From Blumeriella jaapii (taxonomy: Eukaryota > Ascomycota > Leotiomycetes > Helotiales > Drepanopezizaceae): a DNA stretch of 64,000 nt. Made by a program: the position numbers and the translations under genes. The notes under the pieces are model-generated. The model saw nothing but the letters and a program-made list of their open reading frames with translations. It did no database searches and was not told where the DNA came from. Location of the stretch: the NCBI GenBank assembly GCA_009599575.1, contig VWND01000011.1:992001-1056000 (forward strand), in the 5' to 3' direction. Positions 1 through 10,229 of this stretch are shown here, piece after piece (positions within the stretch are counted from its first letter, which is position 1; the number at the start of each line of letters is the position of its first letter).

Positions 1-90
1 CGAATCCCTTAATCTACTGCTTATCCAATCTTTATCTGCCAAATTATTATATACGCTTTCAAGCTAATCTTTAGAAAAAAAGCAGTTAAA

Positions 91-1050
91 ATGTTTTCAA
101 CCTTTTTGTACGAAATCGACAAAATACTAAACGATTTTACGTATAACACTTTTTTTAAAACCCAATTTCACAGTTTTTTCGAACGTTTCAAAACTAATAA
201 AATATCGATTTCGATTTTTTCAACCAGCTTAGCAGAGCTAATTTCGAATAAACCTTTTTTCGAATTTTTTCCCTCGGAATACAAAAACTTCGAACACGTG
301 TTTTTTAAGGCCGCTAATAACGAGCTAGCCTTTTACCGGCCCTACGATTATAAAATCGAGCTTACTATAAATGAAAAAAAGCTGAAATACACTTTTTATA
401 TAAAATGTCGATTTTAAAGTTTGAAATTATTAAAATCTATTTGCAAAATAATCTTAACAAAGGTTTTATCGAACCTTCCATCGCTTTTTTCGCTGTTCTA
501 ATGCTTTTCGCCAAAAAACCCGACGGTTTATTGCGTTTTTATATCGATTATCGAGCTTTTAATAACGTTACTCGTAAAAATCGCTATCCCTTTTTTTTTA
601 TCGATAAGACTTTTGCTTGTTTTTCGAAAGCGCGAATTTTTACGAAGCTCGATATTCGTTAAACTTTTTATAAAATTCGAATAAACCCCGCTAATAAAAA
701 ACTGATAACGTTTCGTACGCGTTACGGCGCTTATAAATGCAAAATGCTACCTTTTGGCCTTATTAATAAATCCGCAATTTATCAACGCTATATAAACGAC
801 GTTTTTTTCGATTATTTAAACGATTTCTGTATTATATACCTAAATAACATTTTTATTTATTCGTCCGACCCTTTGGAATACGCTATATACGTTCGCAAAA
901 TGTTCCAAAGATTCGCTAACGCTAAATTACAGGCCGATATTCGGAAGTCTGAATTCAACGTTATTCGAACCCGTTATTTAAGCTTTATTATTTTTATTAA
1001 AAGTCTAAAAGTAAATTTAAAAAAAGTTTCCGTGGTCGCCCATTAAAAGC
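91..1050 (+). pseudogene. Gypsy-1A reverse transcriptase domain, decayed
   Basis: Remnant of the RT that copies element RNA into DNA inside Gag particles. Open pieces lie at 91-417, 405-662 and 744-1046. The first carries the usual entry region of gypsy RT (FxHVF...RPYDYKIEL). The second shows the fingers motif (KGFIEPS, KKPDG, LRFYIDYRAFNN, NRYPF) ending in FTKLDIR with the first catalytic Asp. The third starts at LPFGLINKSA and contains the palm motif as YLNN where the family has YLDD, so both catalytic Asp residues are Asn. A frameshift near 410 and a stop after LDIR separate the pieces. It cannot be active. Confidence 0.85.
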
Positions 1051-1199
1051 CTTCTATTATTATAAAAAATGTACAAAGCTTTTTTAGTTTTTATAACTTT
1101 TACCGACGTTTTATTCGAAATTACGATATAATTGCAAAGCTTTTGATTTATTTAACCAAAGCTAACGTTTCTTTTAATTTCACTTTTAAATATCAGAAA

Positions 1200-1480
1200 A
1201 GTTTCGATTTTTTTATACTAGCCTTTATTACTGCATCAGTTCTATAATATTACAGGCAAAACCTTTCTTGCATATTAAAAACTAACGCTTTCGACGGCGT
1301 AGTAGCTTTTATGCTTTCGCAATTCTATAATAACGATTGGCTCCCAGTCGCTTATTTCAGCAAAACTATAGCTTTCGCAAAGCTAAACTACGTCGTATAC
1401 GATAAAAAAATGCTCGCAATCGTAAGATTTCTAAGCAATTTTCGTATTAAATTAGCTAGCTTAATTTATTAAATTAAAAT
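1200..1480 (+). pseudogene. Gypsy-1A RNase H domain, decayed
   Basis: This segment reads as the RNase H that removes RNA from the RNA:DNA hybrid. Visible motifs include TNAFDGVVAFMLSQ (family form TDASDGA..G.LSQ, with the catalytic Asp changed to Asn), DWLPVAYFSKTI, and AKLNYVVYDKKMLAIV (family AELNYxIYDKELLAIV, with both Glu residues replaced by Lys). All differences are transitions. It lies directly downstream of the RT pieces in the usual order. No single long reading frame is kept. Confidence 0.75.
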
Positions 1481-1718
1481 AATTATTAATTATAAGACTT
1501 TGGAATACTTTATAACCTCCAAACCCTTAAACGCTCGACAAGCACGCTAGGCCGAGCTTCTCGCCGATTATAACTTTTTTATTACGTATAAACCAAATAA
1601 ACACAACCTTTTGGCTGACGCATTAATACGTCGTACGAACGAATTCGACCGCCAAAACTTTAAACGCATTTAGCGCCTGCAAATCTTTTTTCGAACCGAT
1701 CAGATTAATCACCGCCTT

Positions 1719-2800
1719 TTGATTAAAAAACTTCGACTTTTCAAAGCTTCCGAAACAGCTGTTTTTATCGTTGAAATAGCTGATTTCTTTTCCGCACTTC
1801 GTATCGTTAACCAGCTTTTCCACGCTAATCGCATAGCTAGCAGCCTGATAGTTTTCCGAAAAAAAGCTGTACGAAACGCTACGAAAAAAAACGACGATAA
1901 TAACATTTCGTTTTCGTATACATTTAAACGCGACCTGCTATTATATCACGGTCGCTTAATAATCCTAAACGTCGATTATTTTCGTTTGACTTTTGTACGA
2001 AAAATACACGACCAGATTTCCACCGCTTATTCCAGCGTTCGCAAAACTACGCAATTGCTTTCGGATCAATATTATTAGCGAAGTATAACAGCTTTCGTAA
2101 AATAATACTGTCGCAATTACTACGCTTATCGAAAAAGTTCTGTTTTAAAAAATAAGCGCTCCGGCCTTTTTCAGCTTTTTTCTGTTTTTAACCATTTTTG
2201 AAAATATATTATAATAGACTTTTGCAATTTTAATAAAAACAAATACGATTACGATAACGTGTTCGTAATAATAAATCGCTTTTTTAAGCAGGCTATTTCG
2301 ATTTTTTGCTATAAAAATATCGACGCTCGAAGCTTCGCCAAACTATATATATTTCATATATACAAATATTTTAGCCCTTTAAAAAATATTATTAACGATC
2401 GTAACTTTTAATATTAATTTATTTTCTGGTCTGAATTAAACAAAATACTCGATACGCAACTAAAGCTTTCGATAGCCGTTTACTTTGAAACCGATGGTCA
2501 GACCGAAATTTACAACTAATATTTGCAAAAACGCTTTCGATTTTTCGTAAATTTCTATCAAAACGATTAAAGCGAATTTCTTTTAATAATGGATTTCGCT
2601 TAAATAATTCTTTTCCACGAGAATCTAGATGGCTTTTTATCTTTTGAAATTATATACGGTTATACTTTTTATATTAATTGAAACTGAAAGCTCGATATTT
2701 CTTTTTTTTTCAACCTTTTACATAAGCTAAACGCAAACGAAGCTCGTGCGTACGTTCGCCGCCATTACGACGCCTGAAACCTCGCCAAATCGCACCTTTA
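1719..2800 (+). pseudogene. Gypsy-1A integrase (zinc-binding and core), decayed
   Basis: Integrase joins element cDNA to the chromosome. The frame at 1719-2078 holds the N-terminal zinc-binding part: HGRLIIL, then KIHDQISTAYSSVRKT, matching the family pattern Hx(3)H...GxxKT with one His changed to Tyr, and ending QYY before TAG (family YYW, so TGG has become TAG). The core follows from about 2160 to 2800 in broken frames, with fragments such as SKQAISIF and the conserved region just before the C-terminal domain. The minus-strand frames at 1623-1906 are only antisense shadows. Confidence 0.7.
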
Positions 2801-2885
2801 ACAAGCCTACGACAAAATAAAAAAAAATACGAATAAATCTCGCCGCGCGATCGATTTTAACGTTAGCGATTACGTATAGCTCGAT

Positions 2886-3345
2886 ATGCGTCTATTTCCG
2901 ACCTTCCGGCCCTTTCGCAAGCTCGACAATATTATAAACGGCCTTTTTAAAATTATAGCCAAAATTTTCGACAACGCTTTTAAGCTAGACCTTTCTAGTA
3001 TTATAAACGTACATTTAGTTTTTTACGTTAATCGATTGCGTAAAGCAGCTAACGACGCGCTTTTAAATCAGATTAATTTAGCTTCTGAATTTATTAATAT
3101 AACTAATAAATTTAAATACGAAATCGAAAAATTAATCGCTTATCGAATACAGCGAAAGACCTTTTAGTATAAAGCTTTTTAAATAGGCTTAAATAAAAAT
3201 TTCACGTAATACTCCGCGTTTAACTTTATATACGCTTTTTTAAAAGTGCGCGACTTTTATTTGGCGCATAAAAAGCTTCCCGGTCCTTTTGCAAAACTTG
3301 TAGATTGGCTGAAGGCGTATTCCGAAGGTTTGGATTCGTACGATC
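2886..3345 (+). pseudogene. Gypsy-1A integrase C-terminus with chromodomain
   Basis: The open frame 2886-3167 reads GLFKIIAKIFDNAFKLDL, then VHLVFYVNRLRKAA, the GPF/Y-like module and linker of integrase. It continues as KFKYEIEKLIAYRIQRKTF, then across stops as YKAF-IGL and KKLPGPFAKLVDWLKAY, a chromodomain-like module (EYEVEKI..R, YLVKWxGY, then the C-terminal helix). Chromodomains on integrases bind methylated histone H3 and steer insertion to heterochromatin, which fits the nested setting. Two in-frame stops stand at former Gln and Trp codons. Confidence 0.78.
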
Positions 3346-3396
3346 ATTTGGATAGCGACGTATTAATAAATAAAAGCTCGAGGGCGCGCTTTTTTC

Positions 3397-3410
3397 GGAC
3401 GGAAAAGTAG
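3397..3410 (+). other. Polypurine tract of Gypsy-1 (A)
   Basis: The purine-rich run GGACGGAAAAGTAG directly abuts the LTR start. The same position reads GGACGAAAAAATAA in copy B and GGACGGAAAAGTAA in the third copy. It would prime plus-strand DNA synthesis. Confidence 0.7.
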
Positions 3411-3674
3411 TATAACGATTTATTCGTTTGCCCCTCGCGTCACCTTAGCAATTACGTATAGTTGCAAGCTTTCTGGTCTTCTGGTGGGTCTCCTATCAAC
3501 TATGGAAACTATTATATATATAAAGCTTTCTTTTTTTAGCAACTTCTGCCTTTTGCAGTTGTTGATTCTAAATGAATATTTTTGTTATAAAACCAAAGGC
3601 TCGTTTTTCATACCATATGAACACGGCGACCAATTGACTGATCTCCCAGCCCTTCGATTGATTAGATCGTCACA
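3411..3674 (+). repeat. Gypsy-1 LTR shared by copies A and B
   Basis: This 264-bp LTR starts TATAACGA and ends TCGTCACA. The better preserved solo copy at 19442-19709 starts TGTGACGA, so two G-to-A changes hit the 5' end. It contains TATATATATAAAGC, a likely TATA box. It is both the 3' LTR of copy A and the 5' LTR of copy B. Confidence 0.9.
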
Positions 3675-4880
3675 AAACCTTTTAATTAAAGCGTTTAATA
3701 AAATTTATCGAACGTGCTTCTACCAATCGCGAATCTGCTGCTTTTCTCCTTTTTCGCAACGTTTTATTTTAACTAACAGACGCTGCAAACCAACCTCTAC
3801 GCTTTTCGCGAATTTTTTTTAAATCTTTTTATAACGGCCAAAACCTTAGCGCGCCTTTTAAACGTTATAATTCCTATTTATCTGCTGACTTTCGACTAGC
3901 TCGTATAAAACGCGTTCCGAATCTTAAATTTAAATTAAATAATAATAAAAATTATAAAGCACGCTATTAAAAAACTAAAGTTTTCGATAACCTCGAATTC
4001 TATCACGACTATTTCGCTAGCGATCGATTTCGCAAAAATTATATATTCGATTAAACCGAAAGCGTAGCAAAAAAGTTTTTTATTTTACGTATTTTAAACC
4101 GTTCCGATCTTACACCTTTCGAAAAATTAATAAAAAAAATCGCCGATTTCTTGGCCGACTTTTTAAACGTTTAAAAGGCCGAAAACGAATTTAAAATGCT
4201 TATAATAAATACGCACGACGATTTTTAGCGATTTTATCTACGATTTTCCATTTTCGCAACGAACGCCTAAATACGAACCGACAAACAGCTTCGAAACGCT
4301 CTTCGCGATAAAATACCAAAGCGTTTACGAAAAAAGCTGCATTTAAAATAAACGCGTATAACGATCTTTATTGATTTACCGCCGTCCGATAAAAAAAACA
4401 AAATTAATTAACTAAACGAATTTTATACGCGAATCGCTTTTCCAAATCTATCATTTATTAAAATAATAAATTTTTAATCAAAGCGTATTACGAGTCAAAT
4501 CGTACGTACGAAAATCGCTTAAATGCTCCATAAGTTTCCTTTTAGCCCTCTGCTGCTTTTCCTTCTTTTCCACGCCAAAACGCCCCTTCTGGCGTTTTTT
4601 CCTTTCGATCGGACCAACGACAACGCTCGTTTTTTATTCCATATCAAAAAGTTCGAAGCCAATCTGCACGATCTTTTACGGGCCGATTTTCGATTCCATC
4701 TAAAAGCTTTCCCAGGCTAATAAATATAAACGAAATCAAACCGGCCGAAAATTCGCCTTTTAATAATAATAATAAAAACGAAAACCCTTTTTCAAACGAT
4801 TTTCAAAACGCATACGAAAAAATTAAAAGCTCTTCCGCCAATCGGAAAAACGCTTAGGCCTAAGCAAAGCCTTTTTTTTA
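3675..4880 (+). pseudogene. Gypsy-1B leader and gag region, decayed
   Basis: This stretch lies between the 5' LTR and the protease, so by position it is the leader plus gag, the structural protein of the particle. The clearest open piece is 4523-4720, rich in Phe and Leu. A second readable piece runs from about 4600 to 4880 in another frame. I do not see a clear CCHC zinc knuckle. The assignment rests on position and on the fragmentary open frames, not on a Gag signature. Confidence 0.5.
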
Positions 4881-4886
4881 AGCGTA

Positions 4887-5078
4887 TTGCGCGATATACG
4901 TTATTTTAACGTTCGAAAGCTTTTTAATAGCGATTTATTAATAATTCCCGTTATACTTATCAAAAATAGCTTTTCGTATAAAATAAAAGCGCTCGCCGAT
5001 TTTAAAACGAACGATTATACGTTAATCGATTCGGCGCTAATTAAATCTTTTTTTTTTTTTTTTAAACTTTTGATTTAA
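4887..5078 (+). pseudogene. Gypsy-1B aspartic protease domain, decayed
   Basis: The 63-residue frame reads IIPVILIKN, then KIKALADFKTNDYTLIDSAL. Retropepsins of this family have ALxDSGAxxxxFID here, so the active-site Asp-Ser-Gly is now Asp38-Phe39-Lys40. Each codon change is explained by C-to-T or G-to-A. The protease would cut the Gag-Pol polyprotein and now cannot. It sits between gag and RT as expected. The T-run at 5554-5574 lies in the following linker. Confidence 0.75.
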
Positions 5079-5815
5079 TTTTTCCCGGCTTTTTTTCCTG
5101 TAAAAAAGTATAATAAAGCTTGTAACTATTTAATCACACATTTTACGCTTTTCAATTTTATTATTAATAATCGAATACAATCGTTTATTTTTTTTTTAAT
5201 TATTAATTTCGGAAATTATAATATAATTCTAAAAAAAGCTTGGTTGGCCGAATATTAAATTTTATTAAACTGTAATAAACGCAAGCTTTATTAGCCGAAG
5301 TCTTATCCTCCTATAGCTTTTTACGCTCGTTGTATTAAAATTTTTTATTTGCATTTCCGAAAGATTTAATTTCGCTATTAAAACGACGCTGTAAAACGTA
5401 ATAAAAACTTTAATCAATTATAACAGATTTACGACGCTGCGCGAAACGCGAAAAAATCGAATTTTACTCGCGGTGCTAATTTCGATAGCGACGCTAATGA
5501 AATTATATAAAAAATTACACTATTTTTTCAAGCTGCCGATTTCTTTTTTATTATTTTTTTTTTTTTTTTTTTTTCCTTTCGTTAAAACAGCTTTTTCGTT
5601 CTACGAAAAACAGTTATATCAAAAACCGAAAAAAAGCTTTCGCCGCGATAGCCTTTCAGCTTAATATAATCGATAATTTAAATAAGCAACTTTCTTCTAA
5701 ACCTTTTAAACGACCAATTCGAAAACGAATCCCTTAATCTACTGCTTACCCAATTTCTATCTGCCAAATTATTGCACACGCTTTTAAGCTAATTTCTAGA
5801 AAAAAAACAATTAAA

Positions 5816-6760
5816 ATATTTTCAACTTTTTTATACGAAATCGATAAAATACTAAACGATTTTACGTATAATATTTTTCTTAAGATTTAATTTTATAATT
5901 TTTTCGAACGTTTCAGAACTAATAAAATATCGATTTCGACCTTTTTAATCAGCTTAGCAGAGCTAACTTCGAATAAACTTTTCTTCGAATCTTTTTCTTC
6001 GGAATATAAAGATTTCGAACACGTGTTTTCTAAGGCCGCTAATAATAAGCTAGCCTTTCACCGGCCCTACGACTATAAAATCGAGCTTATTATAAATAAA
6101 AAAAAGCTGAAATATATTTTTTTATATAAAATATCGATTTCAGAATTCGAAATTATTAAAATTTATTTGCAAAATAATTTTAATAAAAGCTTTATCGAAC
6201 TTTTTATCGCTTTTTTCGCTGCTTTAATGCTTTTCGCCAAAAAACCCGTCGGTTTATTACGTTTTTGTATCGATTATCGAATTTTTAATAATATTATTCG
6301 TAAAAATCGCTATTTTTTTTTTTTATCGATAAAACCTTTGTTTGTTTTTCGAAAGCACGAATTTTTACGAAGCTCGATGTTCGTTAAGCTTTTTATAAAA
6401 TTCGAATAAACTCCGTTAATAAAAAACTAACGACGTTTCGTACGCGTTACGGCGCTTATAAATGCAAAATGCTACTTTTTGGTTTTATTAATAAACTCGC
6501 AATTTACTAACGTTATATAAACAACGTTTTTTTCGATTATTTAAACGATTTTTATATTATATATTTAAATAATATTTTTATTTATTCGTCCGACCTTTTG
6601 AAACACGCTATATACGTCCGCAAAATGTTTTAAAAGTTCGCTGACGCTGAATTACAGGCCGATATTCGGAAGTCTGAATTCAACGTTATTCGGACCCGTT
6701 ACTTAAGCTTTATTATTTCGACTGAAAGCTTAAAAGTAAATTCAAAAAAAATCTTCGTAA
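5816..6760 (+). pseudogene. Gypsy-1B reverse transcriptase domain, decayed
   Basis: Second copy of the RT described for copy A. The frame 6023-6409 contains RPYDYKIELIIN, then FIELFIAFFAALMLFAKKP and LLRFCIDYRIFNN. Fingers motifs are readable, but the FTKLD segment is shifted and changed. Further on, at about 6540-6620, the palm motif again reads YLNN for YLDD. Compared with copy A, more Pro and Leu codons have become Phe or Leu, so copy B has taken more RIP hits in this part. Confidence 0.82.
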
Positions 6761-6949
6761 TCGTTTACTAGAAGCTTTTTATTATTATAAAAAATATATA
6801 AAGCTTTTTTGGTTTTTGTAACTTTTACCGACGTTTTATTCGAAACTACGGTATAATTGCAAAGCCTTTGATTTATTTGATTAAAACTAACGTTTTTTAC
6901 AATTTCACTTTTAAATATTAAAAAAGTTTCGACTTTTTTACACTAGCTT

Positions 6950-7215
6950 TTATTATTATATTAGTTTTATAATATTATAAGCAAAACCTTTTCTGTATAT
7001 TAAAAATTAACGCTTCCGACGGCGTAATAGCTTTTATGCTTTCGCAATTTTATAATAACGATTGGCTTTTAATCGTTTATTTTAGCAAAATCATAGCTTT
7101 CGCAAAGCTAAACTACGTCGTACACAATAAAAAAATGCTCGCAATCGTAAAATTTCTAAGCAATTTTCGTATTAAATTAACTGATTCAGTTTATTAAATT
7201 AAAATAATTATTAAT
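6950..7215 (+). pseudogene. Gypsy-1B RNase H domain, decayed
   Basis: The same RNase H block as at 1200-1480, with readable pieces INASDGVIAFMLSQ, FSKIIAFAKLNYVV and KKMLAIVKFLSNF. The first catalytic Asp is Asn. It lies between RT and integrase in the usual order. Confidence 0.7.
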
Positions 7216-7335
7216 CATAAAGTTTTAGAATATTTTATAACTTTCAAACTTTTAAACGTTCGATAAACACGTTAGGCCGAGCTTTTCGCCGATTACAATT
7301 TTTTTATTACGTACAAACCAAATAAACATAATTTT

Positions 7336-8560
7336 TTGGCTGACGTATTAATACGTCGTACGAACGAATTCGACCGTCAAAACTTTTTTAAACGCATTCA
7401 GCGTTTGCAAATCCTTTTCCGAGCAAATCAGATCGATCACCGCTTTTTAACTAAAAAACTTCGATTTTCTACGGCTTTCGAAACAGCTGTTTTTATCGTT
7501 GAAATAGCTGATTTCTTTTTCGCATTTCGTATCGTTAACCAGCTTTTCTACGCTAATCGCATAATTAACAGCCTGATAGCTTTTCGAAAAAAAGCTGTAC
7601 GAAACGCTACGAAAAAAAACGACGATAATAACATTCCGTTTTCGTATATATTTAAACGCGACTTGCTGTTATATTACGATCGCTTAATAATACCAAACGT
7701 CGATCATTTTCGTTTGGCTTTTATACGAAAAATGTACGACCAGATTTCCACCGTTTATTTCAGCGTTCGCAAAATTACGCAATTGCTTTCGGACCAATAT
7801 TATTAGCGAGGTATAACAGCTTTCGTAAAATAATATTATCGCAATTGCTACGTTTATCGAAAAAATTTTATTTCAAAAAATAAGCGCTCCGGCTTTTTTC
7901 AGTTTTTTTTTATTTCTGACCATTTTTAAGAATACGTTATAATAAACTTTTGCAATTTCAACAAAAACAAATACGGTTACGATAATATATTCGTAGTAAT
8001 AAATCGCTTTTCCAAGCAAGCTATTTCGATTTTTTATTATAAAAATATCGACGCTCGAAATTTCGCTAAACTGTATATATTTTACGTATATAAGTATTTT
8101 GGCTTTTCAAAAAGTATTATTAGCGATCGTAGCTTTTAATATTAATTTATTTTCTGATTTGAATTAAATAAAATACTCGGTACGCAATTAAAGCTTTCGA
8201 TAGCCGTTTATTCCGAAACCGACGGTTAGACCGAAATTTATAATTAATATTTGTAAAAACGCTTTCGACCTTTCGTAAATTTCTATCAAAACGATTAAAG
8301 CGAATTTCTTTTAATAATGGATTTCGCCCAAATAATTCTTTTTTACGAGAGTTTAGGTGGCCTTTTACCTTTTGAAATTGTATACGATTATATTTCCTAT
8401 ATTAATTAAAATTGGAAACTCGATATTTCCTTTTTTTTTAATCTTTTATACAAACTAAACGCAAACGAAGCTCGTGCGTACGCTCGCCGCTATTACGACG
8501 CCTGAAACTTCGTTAAATCGCATTTTTAATAAGTTTACGACAAAATAATAAAAAATGCGA
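7336..8560 (+). pseudogene. Gypsy-1B integrase, decayed
   Basis: The frame 7336-7806 (156 residues) begins MADVLIRR, the end of RNase H (family ADxLSRR). It runs through the zinc-binding part: YYDRLIIPNVDHFRLAFIRK, then MYDQISTVYFSVRKITQLL, ending QYY before TAG. The His residues of the HHCC module are largely Tyr. This is the longest surviving frame in either Gypsy-1 copy. The integrase core from 7850 to 8560 is broken by many stops. Confidence 0.75.
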
Positions 8561-8613
8561 ATAAATTTCGCCGCGCGATCGATTTTAACGTTAGCGATTA
8601 CGTATAGCTCGAT

Positions 8614-9080
8614 ATGCGTCCATTTCCGACCTTTCGACCTTTTCGCAAGCTCGATAATTTTACAAACGGCCTTTTTAAAATTATAGCCAAAATTTTCGAT
8701 AACGCTTTTAAACTAAACCTTTTTAATATTATAAACGTACATTCAGTTTTTTACGTTAATCGACTGCATAAAACAGCTGACGACGCGCTTTCAAATCAGA
8801 TTAATCCAGCCTTTAAACCTATTAATATAATTAATAAACTTAAATACGAAATCGAAAAATTAATCGCTTATCGAATACAACGGAAAACTTTTTAATACAA
8901 AGCTTTTTAAATAGGCTTAAATAAAAATCTTACGTGGTACTCCGCGTTTGATTTTATATACGCTTTTTTAAAAGTGCGCGACTTTTATTTAACGCATAAA
9001 AAGCTTCCCGGTCCTTTTGCAAAACTTGTAAATTAGCTAAAAACGTATTCCGAAAATTTAAATTCGTACGATCATTTGGA
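8614..9080 (+). pseudogene. Gypsy-1B integrase C-terminus with chromodomain
   Basis: The frame 8614-8895 reads GLFKIIAKIFDNAFKLNL, then VHSVFYVNRLHKTADDAL and KLKYEIEKLIAYRIQRKTF. The chromodomain continues past a TAA as YKAF-IGLNKNLTWYSAF and KKLPGPFAKLV. It matches 2886-3345 nearly residue by residue. A Trp kept here (WYSAF) is a stop in copy A, showing that the two copies were mutated independently. Confidence 0.78.
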
Positions 9081-9138
9081 TAGCGACGTACCAATAAATA
9101 AAAGCTCGAAGGCGCGCTTTTTTCGGACGAAAAAATAA

Positions 9139-9404
9139 TATAACGACTTATTTTTTTGGCCCCTCGTATCATCCCAGCAACTACGTATAATTGCAAGCTT
9201 TCTGGTCTTTTAGTAAATCTCCTATTAATTATAAAAACCATTTATATATATAAAGCTCTCTCCCTTTAGCAATTTCTGCCTTTTGCAATTATTAATTCTA
9301 AGTGAATATCTTTATTACAAAACCAAAGGCTCGTTTCTCATACCATATGAACACGGCGAACAGTTGACTGATCTCCCAGCCCTCCGACTGATTAGATCGT
9401 CACA
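9139..9404 (+). repeat. Gypsy-1 copy B 3' LTR
   Basis: This 266-bp LTR starts TATAACGA and ends TCGTCACA, with the purine tract GGACGAAAAAATAA just before it. It carries TATATATATAAAGC like the other Gypsy-1 LTRs. The minus-strand frame 8954-9241 across it is a shadow. Confidence 0.9.
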
Positions 9405-9768
9405 ATATTTTCATCGGATTCGCTAAGATTTACGGATCGTATTTTATTAGTTTTGCGTTTATAAAAAATGCTAATATTAATACAAAAAGGTAAAATGTAT
9501 AAGTCGGGTTTGTTTAATACGAAAACGAAATCTTCGGAACTTTTATTTCCGAGTTAATAATCAAAAATATTAATATTAATTAATTTTATTCGCGGTGCTA
9601 TTTCGATTAATAACGTAAATGCTTTTAGCCGAGTATTTTCCAGGTTTTGTTATAACTCAGCGTCTGTTTTAGGGCCAGAGCCGGCTATTCGTTTTCCGAT
9701 AAAACGTCGATTAAAAAAACCTTATCGCCGGCGACGGTAATTTAATTTTGAAAAAATCGGTTTTAATT

Positions 9769-10173
9769 TCAAAAAAAAGCTTTTATTTGGCCGTTTTCGG
9801 TGTATTTAAAACTGACGAAACTTTTTAAAATCCAAAGTATTTCAAAAATAATAAAATGAAAGCATTTTTTTATTATTAAAAAGTTTTTATAAATAATAAT
9901 ATTTTTAACGTCGATTTTTATATTTCGCATAATTTTATTAAATTTAATAATATTTTTATTAACGATAATATAAATTATTCGCTTATCGGTAATAATCGGA
10001 ATACTATTAGCTTCGGCTATTTTCTGGTTTATGCAATTAATTTCGGCTTTACTGTCGAATAAAGCGAAAGCGGTCGTACTTTTTTTAAATATTATTTTTA
10101 TTTTTAATACTTTTATAGCCGTGTAAAAGCAGTTTCGTCGTTTTGACTTTTGGGTTTTTATAACGAAAACCAA
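9769..10173 (-). pseudogene. Gypsy-2 copy 1 aspartic protease
   Basis: This 134-residue minus frame contains ALFDSKAEINCINQKIAE near its middle. The retropepsin family has xxDSGAxxNxI at this point, so the active site is Asp40-Ser41-Lys42 with Gly lost. The flanking beta-strand pattern (IPIITDKRIIYIIVNKN) is typical. The frame is unusually long for this window. It aligns with the 29700-30122 frame of the complete copy, which reads DNK at the same spot. It would have processed the Gag-Pol polyprotein. Confidence 0.75.
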
Positions 10174-10229
10174 AAGGCTGATTTTTTCCGAAGATTCCTT
10201 TTTATCGGCTAAATTAACTGCGGTATTAT

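Larger units (their letters stand above)
1..3674 (+). mobile_element. Gypsy-1 copy A, Ty3/gypsy LTR retrotransposon, 5' part cut by window
   Basis: This is the pol-to-3' LTR part of a Ty3/gypsy element, a copy-and-paste retrotransposon. Domains run in the order RT, RNase H, integrase, chromodomain, polypurine tract, LTR. The whole stretch is a diverged duplicate of 5726-9404, so position 1 corresponds to about base 2,050 of the internal region and the gag/protease half lies outside the window. Stops fall at former Gln, Arg and Trp codons, as expected from RIP. The LTR at 3411-3674 also serves as the 5' LTR of copy B, so A and B form a tandem LTR-int-LTR-int-LTR array. Confidence 0.88.
3411..9404 (+). 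mobile_element. Gypsy-1 copy B, full-length but decayed Ty3/gypsy element
   Basis: This is a 5,994-bp element with both LTRs (3411-3674 and 9139-9404). It has gag-like sequence, protease, RT, RNase H, integrase and chromodomain in order, which is the normal gypsy length and layout. Bases 5726-9404 duplicate 1-3674 with an offset near 5,725 and mostly transition differences. No target duplication can be tested because the 5' LTR is shared with copy A. Bases 9405-9409 (ATATT) would be the right-hand target duplication of the array, within Gypsy-2 sequence. Confidence 0.9.

Noticed and set aside
3484..3822. 112-codon plus frame
   Set aside because: Starts inside the Gypsy-1 LTR and runs into the leader; no motif and not kept in other copies.
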